Source: Liriodendron chinense
Taxonomy: Eukaryota; Streptophyta; Magnoliopsida; Magnoliales; Magnoliaceae
NCBI GenBank assembly: GCA_003013855.2
Contig: ML058433.1
Location: forward strand, 8,555,966 to 8,619,965
Reading direction: 5' to 3'
Length of the DNA: 64,000 nt
Part shown: piece by piece, positions 10,205 through 21,329 of the stretch
Numbering within the stretch: the first letter of the stretch is position 1
Layout: the number at the start of each line of letters is the position of its first letter
Notes under the pieces: generated by a model
What the model saw: only the letters and a program-made list of their open reading frames with translations
Databases searched by the model: none
What the model was told of the DNA's origin: nothing
Translations under genes and position numbers: made by a program

Positions 10205-10387
10205 ATGGGAGGGTTTGCCAGATCGAGGATTTTCATCGGAAGCATATTTCCGAAAGGAGAGCCTTTCGTTTCGAAGCTCTCCACCTTCTCCCAATACATA
10301 GTATTCCCAGGCGCCATGTTCGCCTCCCTCTACTACTGCCCCGAAGACCATCCCAACAAGAAGAAGATTCCCTCTTCCTCTCCCTGA
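10205..10387 (+). CDS. Possible small protein of 60 residues, unknown
   Basis: An open frame starting GAAGAAATGGGA, a favourable plant start context, preceded by a GA-rich stretch like a 5' UTR. The product is basic at its N-terminus (MGGFARSRIFIGS). It has a short hydrophobic segment at residues 30-45 (YIVFPGAMFASLYYC) and a Lys/Ser/Pro tail. That shape resembles small single-span mitochondrial or plastid proteins, but I recognise no family. Its GC content is above its surroundings, which look like repeats rather than genes. It could be a genuine small gene, the first exon of a larger one, or chance. A cDNA match would decide. Confidence 0.35.
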   Translation: MGGFARSRIFIGSIFPKGEPFVSKLSTFSQYIVFPGAMFASLYYCPEDHPNKKKIPSSSP

Positions 10388-10479
10388 CTTCTCCTCCCAT
10401 CCTTCTCATCTTTCCAGGTTTTTATCTCTTCCTCCACCCTAGGGTTTCTTTCGACAAACACCTCGTAAGCACTACTGGT

Positions 10480-10660
10480 TCTTGCGACCGTTGATCTGGT
10501 GGCCCACCGTGTGGATGGACTACATGTCAAAAAATCGCATACACTTGTTGAATGTGGACCGTTTCTCCAACCGTTATCGATGTGGTGGGCCACGAGACAG
10601 CCGTCCTGATCGCCAGGCCGATTTGCAAACTATGTGCCATGAGGAGGGAACTGCATATTA
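10480..10660 (+). repeat. Direct noncoding duplication, copy 1
   Basis: Shares an ordered set of motifs with 10925-11140: CCGTTGATCTGGTGGCCCACC, GTCAAAAAATCGCAT, TTATCGATGTGGTGGGCCA, CGATCGCNGGCTGATTTG and GTGCCATGAGGAGGGAAC. The type (GTTGATCTGGTGGGCC) recurs loosely at 30950-31050. No coding or terminal inverted repeat was seen. Confidence 0.6.
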
Positions 10661-10924
10661 GCCTTTCCTCTTTGATGGATGATATTGAAGCTAGGTTTGC
10701 TCACTCGGCTCACACGTCGACACGAGGCGCACATGTGCCAGATCAAAATTCCCCTCTGCCATTCTCACTGTGTAGATTCCTTATTGAAGGAAACAGGCTC
10801 ATCTCATCACCAGGTGGGCAACACACGTACAAAACAAATGAACTGCTGAGAGTAATTGACCAAGCATACCCATGTGCCCCACCTGATGCTCCTGTTTGCC
10901 TGATTTCACACAGCAAGAACTTCT

Positions 10925-11140
10925 GGTGATCGGAACCATTGAACTGGTGGCCCACCATGCAGATGGGCCATAGGTCAAAAAATCGCATCTGGTCATTGTG
11001 AGTTTTGCACACTGAATCCACGCCACTGCTTCAACTCTCTTTTTGGCTTGTGGCCTTATCGATGTGGTGGCCCATGAGAAGACCCTTACCGATCGCGGGC
11101 TGATTTGTAAGATGTGTGCCACGAGGAGGGGAACTAGACA
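10925..11140 (+). repeat. Direct noncoding duplication, copy 2
   Basis: Partner of 10480-10660, same orientation, starting GGAACCATTGAACTGGTGGC and ending GTGCCACGAGGAGGGGAAC. The 265 bp between the copies has no recognised gene. The duplication is imperfect, so it is old. Confidence 0.6.
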
Positions 11141-11559
11141 TTAGCATTCCTCTTCAATGGTGGGTGTTGAAGCTAGGGTTTGCATTTTCATTCATTTGAG
11201 AAAAGTTCGGTGAGAAATAGGTGTATGCTGAAGATCAAGATATATTGATCCCCTCTCTCATTCTATTTTTAGAATGAGTTTTTTCCTCTATTAATATTGC
11301 CTTTATTTTCATTTAATATTAGATTAGAGGATTTGGGTGGGTTGTCTAGGGTTATTGTATGCTTGCAGGTCGAGTCTCTTCTCCTATATTTAATTGAATT
11401 TGGAGGATTCATTATGTAGATATTACATATATCACTTTTTTTTTCATTAGGAATTTATAATTGAATTTGGAGGCACAATTTCCCTTGAAGAAATTGAATC
11501 AGGCCATTCAATATGTATGGGAGAGTATCATTTAGTATTATAATAAGGATCAAAATGAG

Positions 11560-12240
11560 TTATACTAGCTACAACCTAAGTAGGAATGAAGTGGAAAAAC
11601 TATTACAGTGGATTGATCAACACGAGCAGGCTTTGGTGCCAATCTTCAAGCATCTGAAGGATATGAATGAAATACAGTGACAAATGATGGCTGCCTCGAA
11701 GTCAGATTACAAATCTGAAGCTGCGAAGCTAGATAATGAAAAACCAACGGGAACAACCATCTAGGCCTAGATGATTCAGATTGAATTCCTGAAATTTGAA
11801 GGAGATCCTATAGGATGGGTTTACAGGGAAGAGCAATTCAAAAAATCAATAAGATTGCTGGGAACCAAATGGACTCGCTAGCATTGGTTCATTTAATGGA
11901 GGATGTGATTCCATGTTTCCTGTGGATGGAGTGAACGGTCGGGTAGAGGAGTTGGCGCAATTTAAAGGTGCACGATTTGGATTGAGCAAGTTTGCAGGCT
12001 TGGGAGGAGCACTGTCTAAGCTTCGTCAGTCAGTTTCAATATACGATTATGAGTCTAAGTTCGAACATCAAACCAACCATGCCATTGGTTTACGAGAACT
12101 TTCTTAGTGAGCTGTTTTGTCTCAGGATTGATGAACGGAATACGGGTGAGTGTGCAGATATTGCAACCTTGCCATTGATTTAGGAATTACAGGAGGAAAC
12201 AAATAGCCATTATGAGAATTGAATCCGGGCCTACCCAGCT
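11560..12240 (+). pseudogene. Decayed Ty3/gypsy gag fragment
   Basis: No full frame remains, but gag-like blocks can be read in sequence order: LKFEGDPIGWVYREEQF near 11788-11840, FKGARFGLSKF then ALSKLRQSVSIYDYESKFE near 11960-12065, and NFLSELFCLRIDERN near 12097-12140. These correspond to the F-x-G-x-D-P-x-x-W, L-x-x-L-x-Q-x-x-x-V-x-x-Y-x-x-x-F and E-x-F-L-x-x-x-F-x-x-G-L stations of chromovirus-like gag proteins. Several stops and at least one frameshift break it. No LTR was found on either side. It is different from the gag at 18290-21300. Confidence 0.6.
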
Positions 12241-12734
12241 TGGGGACCTGAAATCTGAGCTGGAACCTAGAGTTTGGATAGTTTACGTTCAACTATTTGC
12301 ATTCCATGCATACAATTTAAAAGTGCATGTGTATCATCCATCACTCTAGAATATCAAATTTTTTCTCATCCCTAAACTTAAGCAATGAGATCTACACGTG
12401 CCACAAGTGGATAGGGCGGTGGGAGGCCAGTTTTGACATATGTGAGCCATCAATCAGGTGGGCCACCCTTCAAAATGATTAGATCCTTCATCACATATTT
12501 CTTGTCTACTACCAAGGTGGGCCGGCTGTTGTCGGGAAAAGATTGGATGGTTACCACTTTTTCATGGGTACTCTTGTCATTTTCAAAAAGGGTGATGGCT
12601 GGAAGATGAATATGACGGTAAACGGTAAACACAAGAGACCTGGACAAACATGGGTACTGAAATCCAACCCTCATTTATTCATGTGGTTCTCTCTAATTAA
12701 GCCAAAAAACGGTGGCTTTCATGGAAATCCCTCT

Positions 12735-13240
12735 TTATCGTTTCTCTCCTTCTAAACCTCCCAACAATAAGCTAGTTGGAGCATTCTCCAAAAGATTGTT
12801 CCCCTCTTTACATGATCCTCCTTCTAGAGCTCCTGAGCTAGCAGAGATTTCATTGAGGGTTACTTGGAAATTCAATTCATGTTGAAGAGACTTAAGAAGG
12901 ACCTCCAATTTTTTTGTGTTGAAGTATAATGGGTGAATAAATGGTGCATCGTTTCCTCTTTCATTTGGCACATGGAGCAAGTGCTAGGAATACTAACCCT
13001 GATGTTTAAGGTGATCCAAGGTGAGAATTTTGTCAACCACGATGGTCCAAATGAAGGGTTCAACTTTGTGCTTCCAGAAACAACAAAGCAAGGTCATAAT
13101 GGGCAACATTAATCAATACTTGGAAGGAGTGGGTGGAAAACAAGTCCATTGGGATCATTTCCATATGCATTCATCTTTCCCTTGCGTAGAGATAAAAAGG
13201 TTATTAGGGATCTTCATTAGTTGACTGAATTTCTTTGCTT
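12735..13240 (-). mobile_element. LINE 3' fragment (zinc-finger region)
   Basis: Minus-strand reading in two frames gives WTIVVDKILTLDHLK near 13050-13010 and CSMCQMKEETMHHLFTHY near 12965-12910. These match the conserved segment after the RT of plant L1-like LINEs: F-A-W-x-x-x-x-x-K-I-x-T-x-D-x-L, then a C-x-x-C...H-x-F-x-x-C finger. The final Cys is replaced by Tyr. No RT core or poly(A) is attached, so this is an internal scrap. Confidence 0.55.
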
Positions 13241-14110
13241 CAACTTCTTTGATGTTTCTTGTAAAGGACTATTTGTTTTACCAATTACATCAGTAAGTAA
13301 GGAAATTGGTAATGATTACAAATTGCTTTATTTGTCTGGTGACATTAACTAAATTTGATTGCAATAATGGCATTGCTTACAGTGTTTGTTTTATCCGAGT
13401 AAAATTGTAAAGATGACATTTTACAATGTAAAAATTGTAATGATTACTAATTCCTATACCTGTCCTCTATTATATCTGCATTTGACTCTTGAATTATGGG
13501 CCATAATACTTGTTTAAACAAATACTATGAAATAGTAATGATTGCTTATTACGTTACGTTACCATGGAATGGCAAAACAAACAGGCCTTACATACAATTT
13601 TCCATACTAGCTCTCTCTTTAAAACATCATAGCACTCTTGCACTAGGGAATCCTTTGAAGAAACCAACCGATACAGGTTAGGAAAAATGCACATAAAAGA
13701 ATATTCTCTAGCATGCATTTATTGGTGCTAAGTTTCGATAATGCATTATTGGTAATAACTTGAAGTGGACCTTTTCTCAAATATCTTCTATGACAAAATT
13801 GTCTAGTTCCGTGACATTCTCACATTTAAATGTGGTAATGGGGCTATAGCTCAAGGAATATGGTCCCTTTTATTAAAGCGTTGGCACCCTAGACACCATA
13901 TCATCATACATTAAGTGATTAAAGTTTTGCTTATTTTTTTCTCTTTGCTTCGACACACATTGACACAACCAGACACCACAACAATTTGATTCCAGCCTTA
14001 AAGCTGTGAAAAGTCCATGCTTATCTCATAAGGTGTTACCAACTCATAGATTTGTTTGATGCTTGATAGTTGTGTTGATGGATGCCTACACATGGGGATA
14101 AAACATGGTT
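13241..14110. other. Unassigned spacer
   Basis: Nothing beyond AT-rich unique-looking sequence with stops in all frames was seen. No terminal repeats, tRNA or coding similarity recognised. Confidence 0.5.
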
Positions 14111-14276
14111 CTGAATATTGGTATTTGGGGCATATCAGCTCAACTAGAAAAACGATACGATACGGGCGGTCATATATCGGTATTGGTCCATATTGGTAAA
14201 AAAATAAAAATAAACCAAAGAATTAAGGAAAATGCTAGGAAAAAAAGAAGAGAATAATAAGATATTCAAGAATCTA

Positions 14277-14325
<49 letters not shown>

Positions 14326-14970
14326 GTGTGTTTTGGACATGCAATGATGGTTTATCAGACCATTCTTTGATGAGAATGTTGTCCGTCTGTGTGACTTGTT
14401 AAAGGTCAACTAAATGGGACCTAATTGAACATAAATTACGCAAGATTGGGTGAATTAGGGTCCATTACATTGAAATACAACAAAAAGAAGATAAGCATAT
14501 AAAAAAAAGAAGTGAAGGTTAACCGTTCTTTCTAATTTTTCCCATAATGGTCCACTTCGCTTTGATTTGTTGAATTCCATTCAAATCATTTATTTTTTTC
14601 TTCTTCTGAAAGGTAACGCTACCAGGGATTGAACCCCGGATCATTCAAATCATTTGTTTTGATTCCAAAATAGGCCTAGATCTAGCTTAAATGAGTTTTT
14701 AAGCTTCATCCATGGTTTACATGAAAAAAGAAGAGACATGAGTCAAATTTTGGGGGAAGAAAAAACTTTTCAAAATTGGGCTTTTATAGGTGCATTGGCC
14801 TATATTGGCCCATATCGATGTATCAGTGTTGATATGCCCTGTATCAGCCGATGCGGGCCGATACAAGTCAAGTTTTTCATGTTGGGCCAATATGGCCTCC
14901 TATTGCATATTATCTCGTGCCAATACGGATATGATACGGTTGTATTGACTGATACGATACTGATATTCAG
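14111..14970. mobile_element. Palindrome-ended non-autonomous element, GATACGGGCC type
   Basis: Outer ends are CTGAATATT and its inverse, AATATTCAG-like (TGATATTCAG). Both ends are rich in CGATACGG, GGGCCGATAC and CATATCGG, which can pair across the element. The middle holds a GT microsatellite and unique sequence. No convincing target duplication was found, so the limits are approximate. It is like the GATATCGG elements with proven 8-bp duplications elsewhere in the window. Confidence 0.45.
14279..14324. repeat. (GT)n microsatellite
   Basis: An uninterrupted run of about 23 GT units, followed by TGTGTGTTTTGG. Confidence 0.97.
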
Positions 14971-16747
14971 TTCTACAGGACAAGTTATTTTTCATGCAAC
15001 ATTGACTTAAAAGGTTTTTAGTTGTTCATAACAATAGTGTCTTAAAAATGCTTGGTTGTAAAGCCATGAGATACGGGGCCCTTATCTTCTCTGCTGATGA
15101 TCAACAACTTCAAATTCTTTTTGAAAGTTGGCTACGCTAGCTTGGCTGGTTTTGTTGTTCATGCGTCCTTCTTCAGCTTGTTCAATCTAAATGAAAATCA
15201 TTCCTTCCATGTCTTCTAAAGGAGACCATCTCACATCCTCTCACATCAACTACAACTTTTTTCTATGATTTGATCTTTTGTGCCCTTGTGATTTCGTCCT
15301 GATGGTTGTGGCACTATGCGTTGCTGCCAACGACACCATCATATCTTTGTCCTGTATACAATGGTGCATCTGATAGGCATTAAAATTGTTATTCTGCCAT
15401 TATGAAATATTTAGAGCATGTTTGTATCATGGCTACTTTGACCAATGGGGAATTAACTTTTGCATGAAACTTGGAAAAGGACAGGTACACCATACAAACA
15501 CGATATGGAGTTTTGAATGGAACCTTTTATTCTTCATCATCGCAGTGTTACCAAATTGAGTTGAATATTTATGGATAATAGCATTTTCCATGGATGATTG
15601 GTTGTTGGCTTCTCCATATAGTGATGACAAGCATGGATATGTAAACTTTGAGGGAATCAATTGCAGAACTTTGAGTTTTTGGAAGTTCATAGATTCAGGG
15701 AAGAGTAAGTGCTATCGGGAGGTTTATGTTGGGTAAAACTAAGGAAACTAGTCTTCTACTGGAGCCTTAGAAATAAGCAGTGAGGGTTGGGGAACTAGAC
15801 ATTAGTTTTCTTGTTTTCATCCTTTTGATGCTGGCCCCAACTCTTCTCAATCCAATGATGCTGATCTAATGTGTTGCAGCACTCTCAAATCAGCGATGTT
15901 CCAATTTTTTCTAACCACATTTAGAGAACAATGATTTTATGGATTATAGTGGTCAAGACCCTACAAGATTCTAGCAAGAAGGCATTTCATGTGGTTGTGG
16001 TTTATCAAAGATTTGGTAAATGGTTGTCATAGGAAATTGTTAGCTATTTTGATAAATGGTTGTCATAGGAAATTGTTAGCTGTCTACCGAAAAGATGGGA
16101 TTGTAGGAATTCTATGGTCTTTGAAGAGATACAGACTGCTTGGTACATCCAGTTCTCATCATAACGTATGTAAATGGGTTTTCATCATCTCATAGATGGA
16201 GAAATTATAGACCTCATGGTTCAGTGATCCATGTGGATGAAAGGTGCCCCACCCAAATTGTTAGATCTAATCATTGAATCTTGGGTCTTTTCCCATTGGC
16301 ACCAAATTTTCTTCTGTTTTCTGGATAAAGTGTTATTGGAAGAAACTAGAAAGCAGATGTGTCTTGCAGCTGTACTTTCTAGAGATTACCTCCAGAATGC
16401 CTTCTTAATCATTTATCTCTATGCCTTTGGGTTATGGTCTTCCAATTAGAAGATATTCAATCCATCAGTTGGCCAGCCACTGCTACACATGATTGACAAT
16501 TGGCATGCTATTCAACCCTGTCTTTTATTGGTTGAAAATATCATTGAAGAACCGCTGCATGGAAAAACATTTTACCATCAACAAATTGAGCCAGAGAAGA
16601 ATGTGTTGGAGAAGCGCTGAAAAAAACTGGGGAATATCGCTGCCACCTTACACAATAGGTCCTTACCTCCCCTTGACCAATTACTTAACTTTTGTCTTTC
16701 TTGACCCGTCATGTGTAAATTAGAGATCCTTTTCCATCAAGGGGAGG
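14971..16747. other. Unassigned spacer
   Basis: No gene or element recognised over about 1.8 kb. One tandem duplication of 36 bp was seen at 16018-16083 (TGGTTGTCATAGGAAATTGT occurs twice). The right end abuts the target duplication of the next element. Confidence 0.5.
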
Positions 16748-16752
16748 TAAAC

Positions 16753-18119
16753 TAATGGGGGCATTAGGCCATCACGTTCTTTTGATCGAGTGTACCAGCG
16801 TAGGAGACATGTCACGCCCATTTCATTGTGGTTCGATGATACGTGAGAGGAGCACGTGAGAGGAGTACATCAGCAGGCCAACGCACGGGTTTATTTGTTT
16901 TAGGCGTCGTTTTGTCTTTCTTTCTTTTTTATTTTTTTATTTTATATTGTAGGCACTTTATTGCACTTTTTTTGGACTTATTTGTTTTAGGCGTCGTTTT
17001 GTGATTATTTTTATATTTTAGGCACTTTAGTGCACTTTTCTTGGATGAGAGTATAAAAGTATTGTTAGAAACCGTATTTTCATTATTACGTTTATGAATA
17101 TTGAGAAGAAAATTCATTCTTGCTTGAGATGGGCTTGAACTTCCAGTGATTGGAGCCCCTTTTGGTGTGATGCCCATGGTGTGATGCCAGGCTATCCCTT
17201 CTATTTCTCTGCTCTTTTTCTTCTCCACGAGGTCCAGGTATTTTGGTTGTTTTCTTCTATCCAATTGATAGATCTCTTGTTATTTCTTGAAACCTTGGTC
17301 CAATCCCTTAAATCTTGAACCCCTTTTTATTTGGAATAGGCCCACAACCCCATTTTTTAGTTTTCCCTCTAAAACCCTGGCTTTCTTCCATCCGAGTCCT
17401 TCCCATCTAACCCAATCCTACTCCCTTTTCAAATCAAAACACCAATTTTTCACCCAAATCCGAATTTCACCCTTCCCATGGCCTTAAATCCTTAAACCCC
17501 CAATTCCCTCATAACCCAAATCATTACCCTTATATTATTTTTCATTGATCTCAATTCTAGCTATACCCCAGGAGCCCTAGAACTTCATCCCTTGGATTTA
17601 GGATTAACCGTATGCTTGGACATAGAAGTTCTACCTTTCATGGGTCCTGGCCCTTGAGAATTTATAGCTTTGTCGTTTCATGCTTGTGATCTTTGATATG
17701 GAACATGGATTTTTTTACCTAATTGAATGTCTTCACTTGTGACTTGAGTAGATTTAATTTGATTATTCATTGTTTCATATATCCGCTTTAGTTTCATTCC
17801 GCATCATCCAAGGTATCCCAAAATGGTTACGTATCGGCCGATACGTAACGGAAACGGTTATGACCGTTACACGTTACGGGGTTAAAACGGCCGTAACGGC
17901 CGTTACAGAAAAAATGGGCCGTAACGGCCCCGTATCGGCCCGTAACGGTCCTATAACAGATTTTTTTATAAAATAAAAAAGGGCCGTATCGGCCAATACG
18001 GGGTCCGTAACGGCCGTTACGGCCCATATCGTAATGGTAACGGTGGTGGCCGTTACGGCCACCGTTACCGTTATGGGACACCTTGGCATCATCCCTTGTA
18101 GGCCCATTGTCTTGCGTTA
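16753..18119 (+). repeat. 5' LTR of the chromovirus
   Basis: Starts TAATGGGGGCATTAGG and ends GCGTTA, where the 3' LTR has TGATGGGG and GCGTCA, so both termini carry one change from TG/CA. A TATA box, TATAAAAG, is at 17052-17059. It is interrupted by a hairpin element at 17809-18085. Confidence 0.9.
17809..18085. mobile_element. hAT-like hairpin element, GTAACGGCC type
   Basis: Inserted in the 5' LTR with a perfect 8-bp duplication GCATCATC (17801-17808 and 18086-18093). The 3' LTR shows the empty site. Termini are CAAGGTATCCC and GGGACACCTTG. Nearly the whole length is built from CGTAACGGCC/GGCCGTTACG units, and the two halves are inverted, so a single strand folds into one long hairpin. 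The 8-bp duplication and C-A-A-G-G start fit the hAT superfamily pattern. No coding capacity. Confidence 0.82.
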
Positions 18120-18124
18120 AATTT

Positions 18125-18136
18125 TGGTATCAGAGC
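18125..18136 (+). other. Primer binding site of the chromovirus
   Basis: TGGTATCAGAGC, complementary to the 3' end of initiator methionine tRNA, the usual primer of plant chromoviruses and copia elements. It lies 5 nt after the LTR end. Confidence 0.85.
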
Positions 18137-20111
18137 TTTGGGTGTCTAGAGCATGTCATTTATCACATTTAGGGTTGGTTAGTACATTCATCATATAGCT
18201 TAGGGTTTCATATTACGGCGTTTATGGTAGAAAATTGTTTTTGGTCATAACATAAAGTTCTTGAGTCTTCCTGTAATGAATGGAGTATAGGCGCTTAAGA
18301 TCCTCAGGGCCGTTGAGTTTTGTTTGTGGCCCTCAAGACCTAATGGAAAACCGAACTTCGATGATTTGACATATTTTAGCGGTCACATGGACCCATAGAC
18401 ATTCTTTGATTGACTTGAAGACTAGGAATATTTTTTTTACTAGTATGATATGTTGGACAACTGTCAAGTGAGGTTCACTATGTTGAAATTGGTGGGCCAA
18501 GCGAGGTTGTTTTGGACGGATTTGGAGCGAAGAGTTGAGCGGAAAGGTGAAGCTCCGATCTCATAGTGGGACGAGATGAAAGAGTGTTTGAAAGAAAAGT
18601 ATCTTTCCATCCAGTGTTCGCAGTATCGGTATCGCATTACGTTTCACACCCTTGGGATATAGATACATATCGCGTATCGCTAGGGACATATCGGTTGTAT
18701 TGGGTAATGTATCGCAGTTTTTGGAAAACATGGGGAAACATTAGGAAATCGATTGAATTTTTCAATGAAACTTCAAGGATTGTTAAAATGGACCTTAATA
18801 CATACTTTTAAATCATAATATATAAAAAAAAAAGTCCACATATTGGGGTTCCTTTGTAAAAGGATCCTAAGCAATGCGTTGTCTAATTGAACCGATGCAA
18901 CTATTGTTTAAATTGATTCCATAAGATATATAAATGTAAGAAAACATTAATGAAAATACAACCAATTCATCGACAAAGTAAAACAAGCAAGAGAGTTGAC
19001 ACATACACTCAAATCAGGCCACATACACTCAAATCAATTCGAATTTTTCCCAATTTCTCCTAAATCGGGCCATATACACTCAAATTATCAAATTGGAGTG
19101 TAGTTCTATAATAATATTTATTCACAATTAGAAGTGGATTAATAGCGGTTAAAAAAGAAAATTCGGAAAAAAATGAATAATCAAGTATTTTTATTAATTA
19201 TTAATTAAAAAATTAATTAATTATTTCCAAATTTGGAGAAAATGTTGCAAATTGATAGATCAACCCCCTTACATCCTTAAAATGTTGTTTCTGATTCAAC
19301 ATTGCAAGTAATTTGGGTGAAATTGAGAAATTTCGAATTTCCCCCAATTCGGCCCCCAACTCTCAAATCTCTAAATCAAAAGTTGCAATGCGTGGTTCTC
19401 CATGCAAAAACATGAAGAATCAAGCATTTCAACTGATTTGCAACAGATTTTATTCGATTTAAATGGAAAACACGAATTTTAAAGAAAAAGTACTCACCGA
19501 GTTCAAGAGGGACAACTTCAGATTTCATTTGAAATCATTGATTTCCTCTTAGATGGTTTCAAGTGAAGGACCAAAATCTACCTAAGATTAGGTTGGGGAG
19601 GAGAAATTACAAGAAAATTGAAGGAAAATAATTTTTTCCCTAAAAAAGATGGCAGCCTTGTGTGACTGGATGATACTTGGACGACATCATCCAGGTATCG
19701 TCGATATTTATAGCCACTAAAGGAGATTTTGATGATATATCGGACGATATTGATATATTGTGCGATATTATCGATATCGGCCAGTGTTTTAAATAGCGGT
19801 AGTGTGTGGCGTAGCGTTCAACCCTTCGTAGCGTGTAGCGAAATAGCGTAGTGTAAGCTACATGATACTTCTATTTTTTAATTTAAAAATAAGAAAAATA
19901 TGATAAATAGTAAAAAAAAGTTAAATAAAATAAAAAATGTCACATTCTTCAAAATAAAAACCACACAAGTAAGAGCATTATATACCATGAAAATCCCACA
20001 CATACGCACACCACAATGTTCTCCTACGTGGGCCACACCATAGAAAACAATGCACATCATAGGGGGCCCACAAAACTTTGCCATGTACCATGCAATTCAA
20101 TTGGGTGAGTC

Positions 20112-20524
20112 CCTTAACGTGGGGCCCACCTCGACGTATGTATTGTATATCCATGTCGTCCATCTGTTTTGGACAGCTCATTTTAGTGCATGATCCCAAC
20201 CATGAGGCAGATCCAAATCTTAGGTGGACCACACCACAAGAAACAGTTGCGATTGAATATCCACCATTAAAAGCTTCTGTGGGCCACAAAAGTTTTGGAT
20301 CAAGTTGATATTTGTGTGTATGAGCTTACCAACAGGTTAGACTGCAAATAAACATTTTAGTGGGCTCTAGAAAGTTTTAATGGTGAGCATTCAATCCTTA
20401 TTGTGTGGTCCACTTGAGATTCGGATCTACATCATTTTAGGGACCATGCCCTAAAAAGATATGGAAAAACTATGGACGGCGTGGATATACAACACATGTA
20501 TTAAGGTGGGCCTCACGTAACAGT
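20112..20524. mobile_element. MITE with GTGGGNCCCACC ends
   Basis: Long imperfect terminal inverted repeat: 5' TTAACGTGGGGCCCACCTCG to GTATATCCATGTCGTCCAT, 3' ATGGACGGCGTGGATATAC to AAGGTGGGCCTCACGTAA. About 410 bp, noncoding. The same internal order of motifs is found at 9450-9725 and, more diverged, at 31477-31862. Confidence 0.75.
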
Positions 20525-20614
20525 GCATGTGCATCGCACACACTATATACCGCTGGAGTAAAAAAGGCATGGAAGAGAGAAGGCCATGTAGCCTTCTCGT
20601 TTAAAGAGAAGAGA

Positions 20615-20755
20615 GGGAAAATGAAAAAGAGAGAGAGAGAGAGAGAGGGAAAAGAGAGGGAGCTGCCGGCAGCCCTTAGAGGGAGGAGGGAGCGAGAGAG
20701 AGAGGGAGAGAGAGAGAGAGGGAAAAGAGAGAGGGAGCTGCCGGTAGCCATTGGA
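20615..20755. repeat. (GA)n-rich tandem block
   Basis: GA microsatellite with a local duplication: a GA run followed by GGGAAAAGAGAGGGAGCTGC and CGGCAGCC or CGGTAGCC occurs twice. A poly-Gln/Ala-like CAGCAGCCACCGC stretch follows to 20835. Confidence 0.85.
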
Positions 20756-21329
20756 GCCATCGCTGTAGCCACCGTAGCAACCACAGCAACTCCACGGCCA
20801 CCGCAGTAGCCGCAGCAGCCACCGCAGCAGCAAAAGAAGAGGAAGAAGAAAAAGAGGAGGTAAGTAGTTTTTCTTCTTCTTGTTTTTTTCTCCCTCACGA
20901 GGTACGCACGCTATTTGAGGGTGTCAAGTTGTGTTTTTGCTACGCTACGCTACGTAGCGTGCGCTACACGCTACGCTATGACGCTATTAAAAACACTAAT
21001 ATCGGCCGATAATATCATCAATACACTGGAACAAATGAATTTCTTTGTTATTCTTTTACATTTTTGTGTCACTGGCCATCGATATCGATAATATTGACTG
21101 ATATATCGGTCGATACTATCGATACTGCAAACATTGTTCCCATATCTTACTGTCAAAAGCCCTTAGCTCAGGAAAGAGTCGTCCTACCTTCCCGTCTAAA
21201 AAGAGAACCCATATGGACACCTTCTTGTAAAGTGGTCCAATCTATCACTAAGGGAATCTCGGCTTCTAAGCAACTTGAAGAGTGTTTAGTGTTTATCACC
21301 AATTATATTTCCCTGGGAGCGAGGCAATG

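Larger units (their letters stand above)
19782..20998. mobile_element. hAT-like element, TAGCGTAGC type
   Basis: Termini CAGTGTTTTAAATAGCGGT and ACGCTATTAAAAACACTA are inverted repeats. Flanks are a perfect 8-bp duplication, ATATCGGC (19774-19781 and 20999-21006), lying inside the GATATCGG element. Subterminal arrays of GCGTAGCG, GCTACACG and CTACGCTACGTAGCG pair across the element. The interior holds a MITE (20112-20524) and a GA-rich block. No transposase frame. Confidence 0.85.
18612..21136. mobile_element. hAT-like element, GATATCGG type, with nested insertion
   Basis: Ends are CAGTGTTCGCAGTATCGG and CGATACTGCAAACATTG, an inverted repeat with a few changes. Flanks TTTCCATC (18604-18611) and TTCCCATA (21137-21144) look like an 8-bp duplication with two differences. 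Subterminal parts are dense in GATATCG, CGATAT and CGGCCGATA. The interior includes a block shared with 27660-27840 (TTTTCAATGAAACTTCAAGGATTGTTAAAA in opposite orientation). No transposase was seen. A second element is inserted at 19782-20998. Confidence 0.75.
18290..21300 (+). pseudogene. Chromovirus gag, split by a nested element
   Basis: Readable gag stations in the first part: FFDWLED-like (stops present), YDMLDNCQVRFTMLKLVGQARLFW (read as two blocks, 18445-18520), WTDLERRVERKGEAP and WDEMKECLKEKYL near 18570-18603. Reading resumes after the insertion with SYCQKPLAQERV-like and ITKGISASKQLEECLVF near 21240-21290. The interruption lies in the K-x-Y-L-P-x-x-Y motif of gypsy gag. Stop codons and frame changes exist on both sides of the insertion, so the gene was already decaying or decayed afterwards. 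Structural particle protein by family. Confidence 0.7.

Noticed and set aside
14612..14645. Possible SINE or tRNA-like B box (GGGGTTCAATCCC on the minus strand)
   Set aside because: No A box at the right distance and no poly(A) tail in a sensible position; it may be a stray tRNA-like or primer-site fragment.
20470..20898. Long minus-strand open stretch rich in Ser, Leu, Phe and Cys
   Set aside because: It is the reading of the GA microsatellite and GCAGCC repeats inside a hAT-like element.
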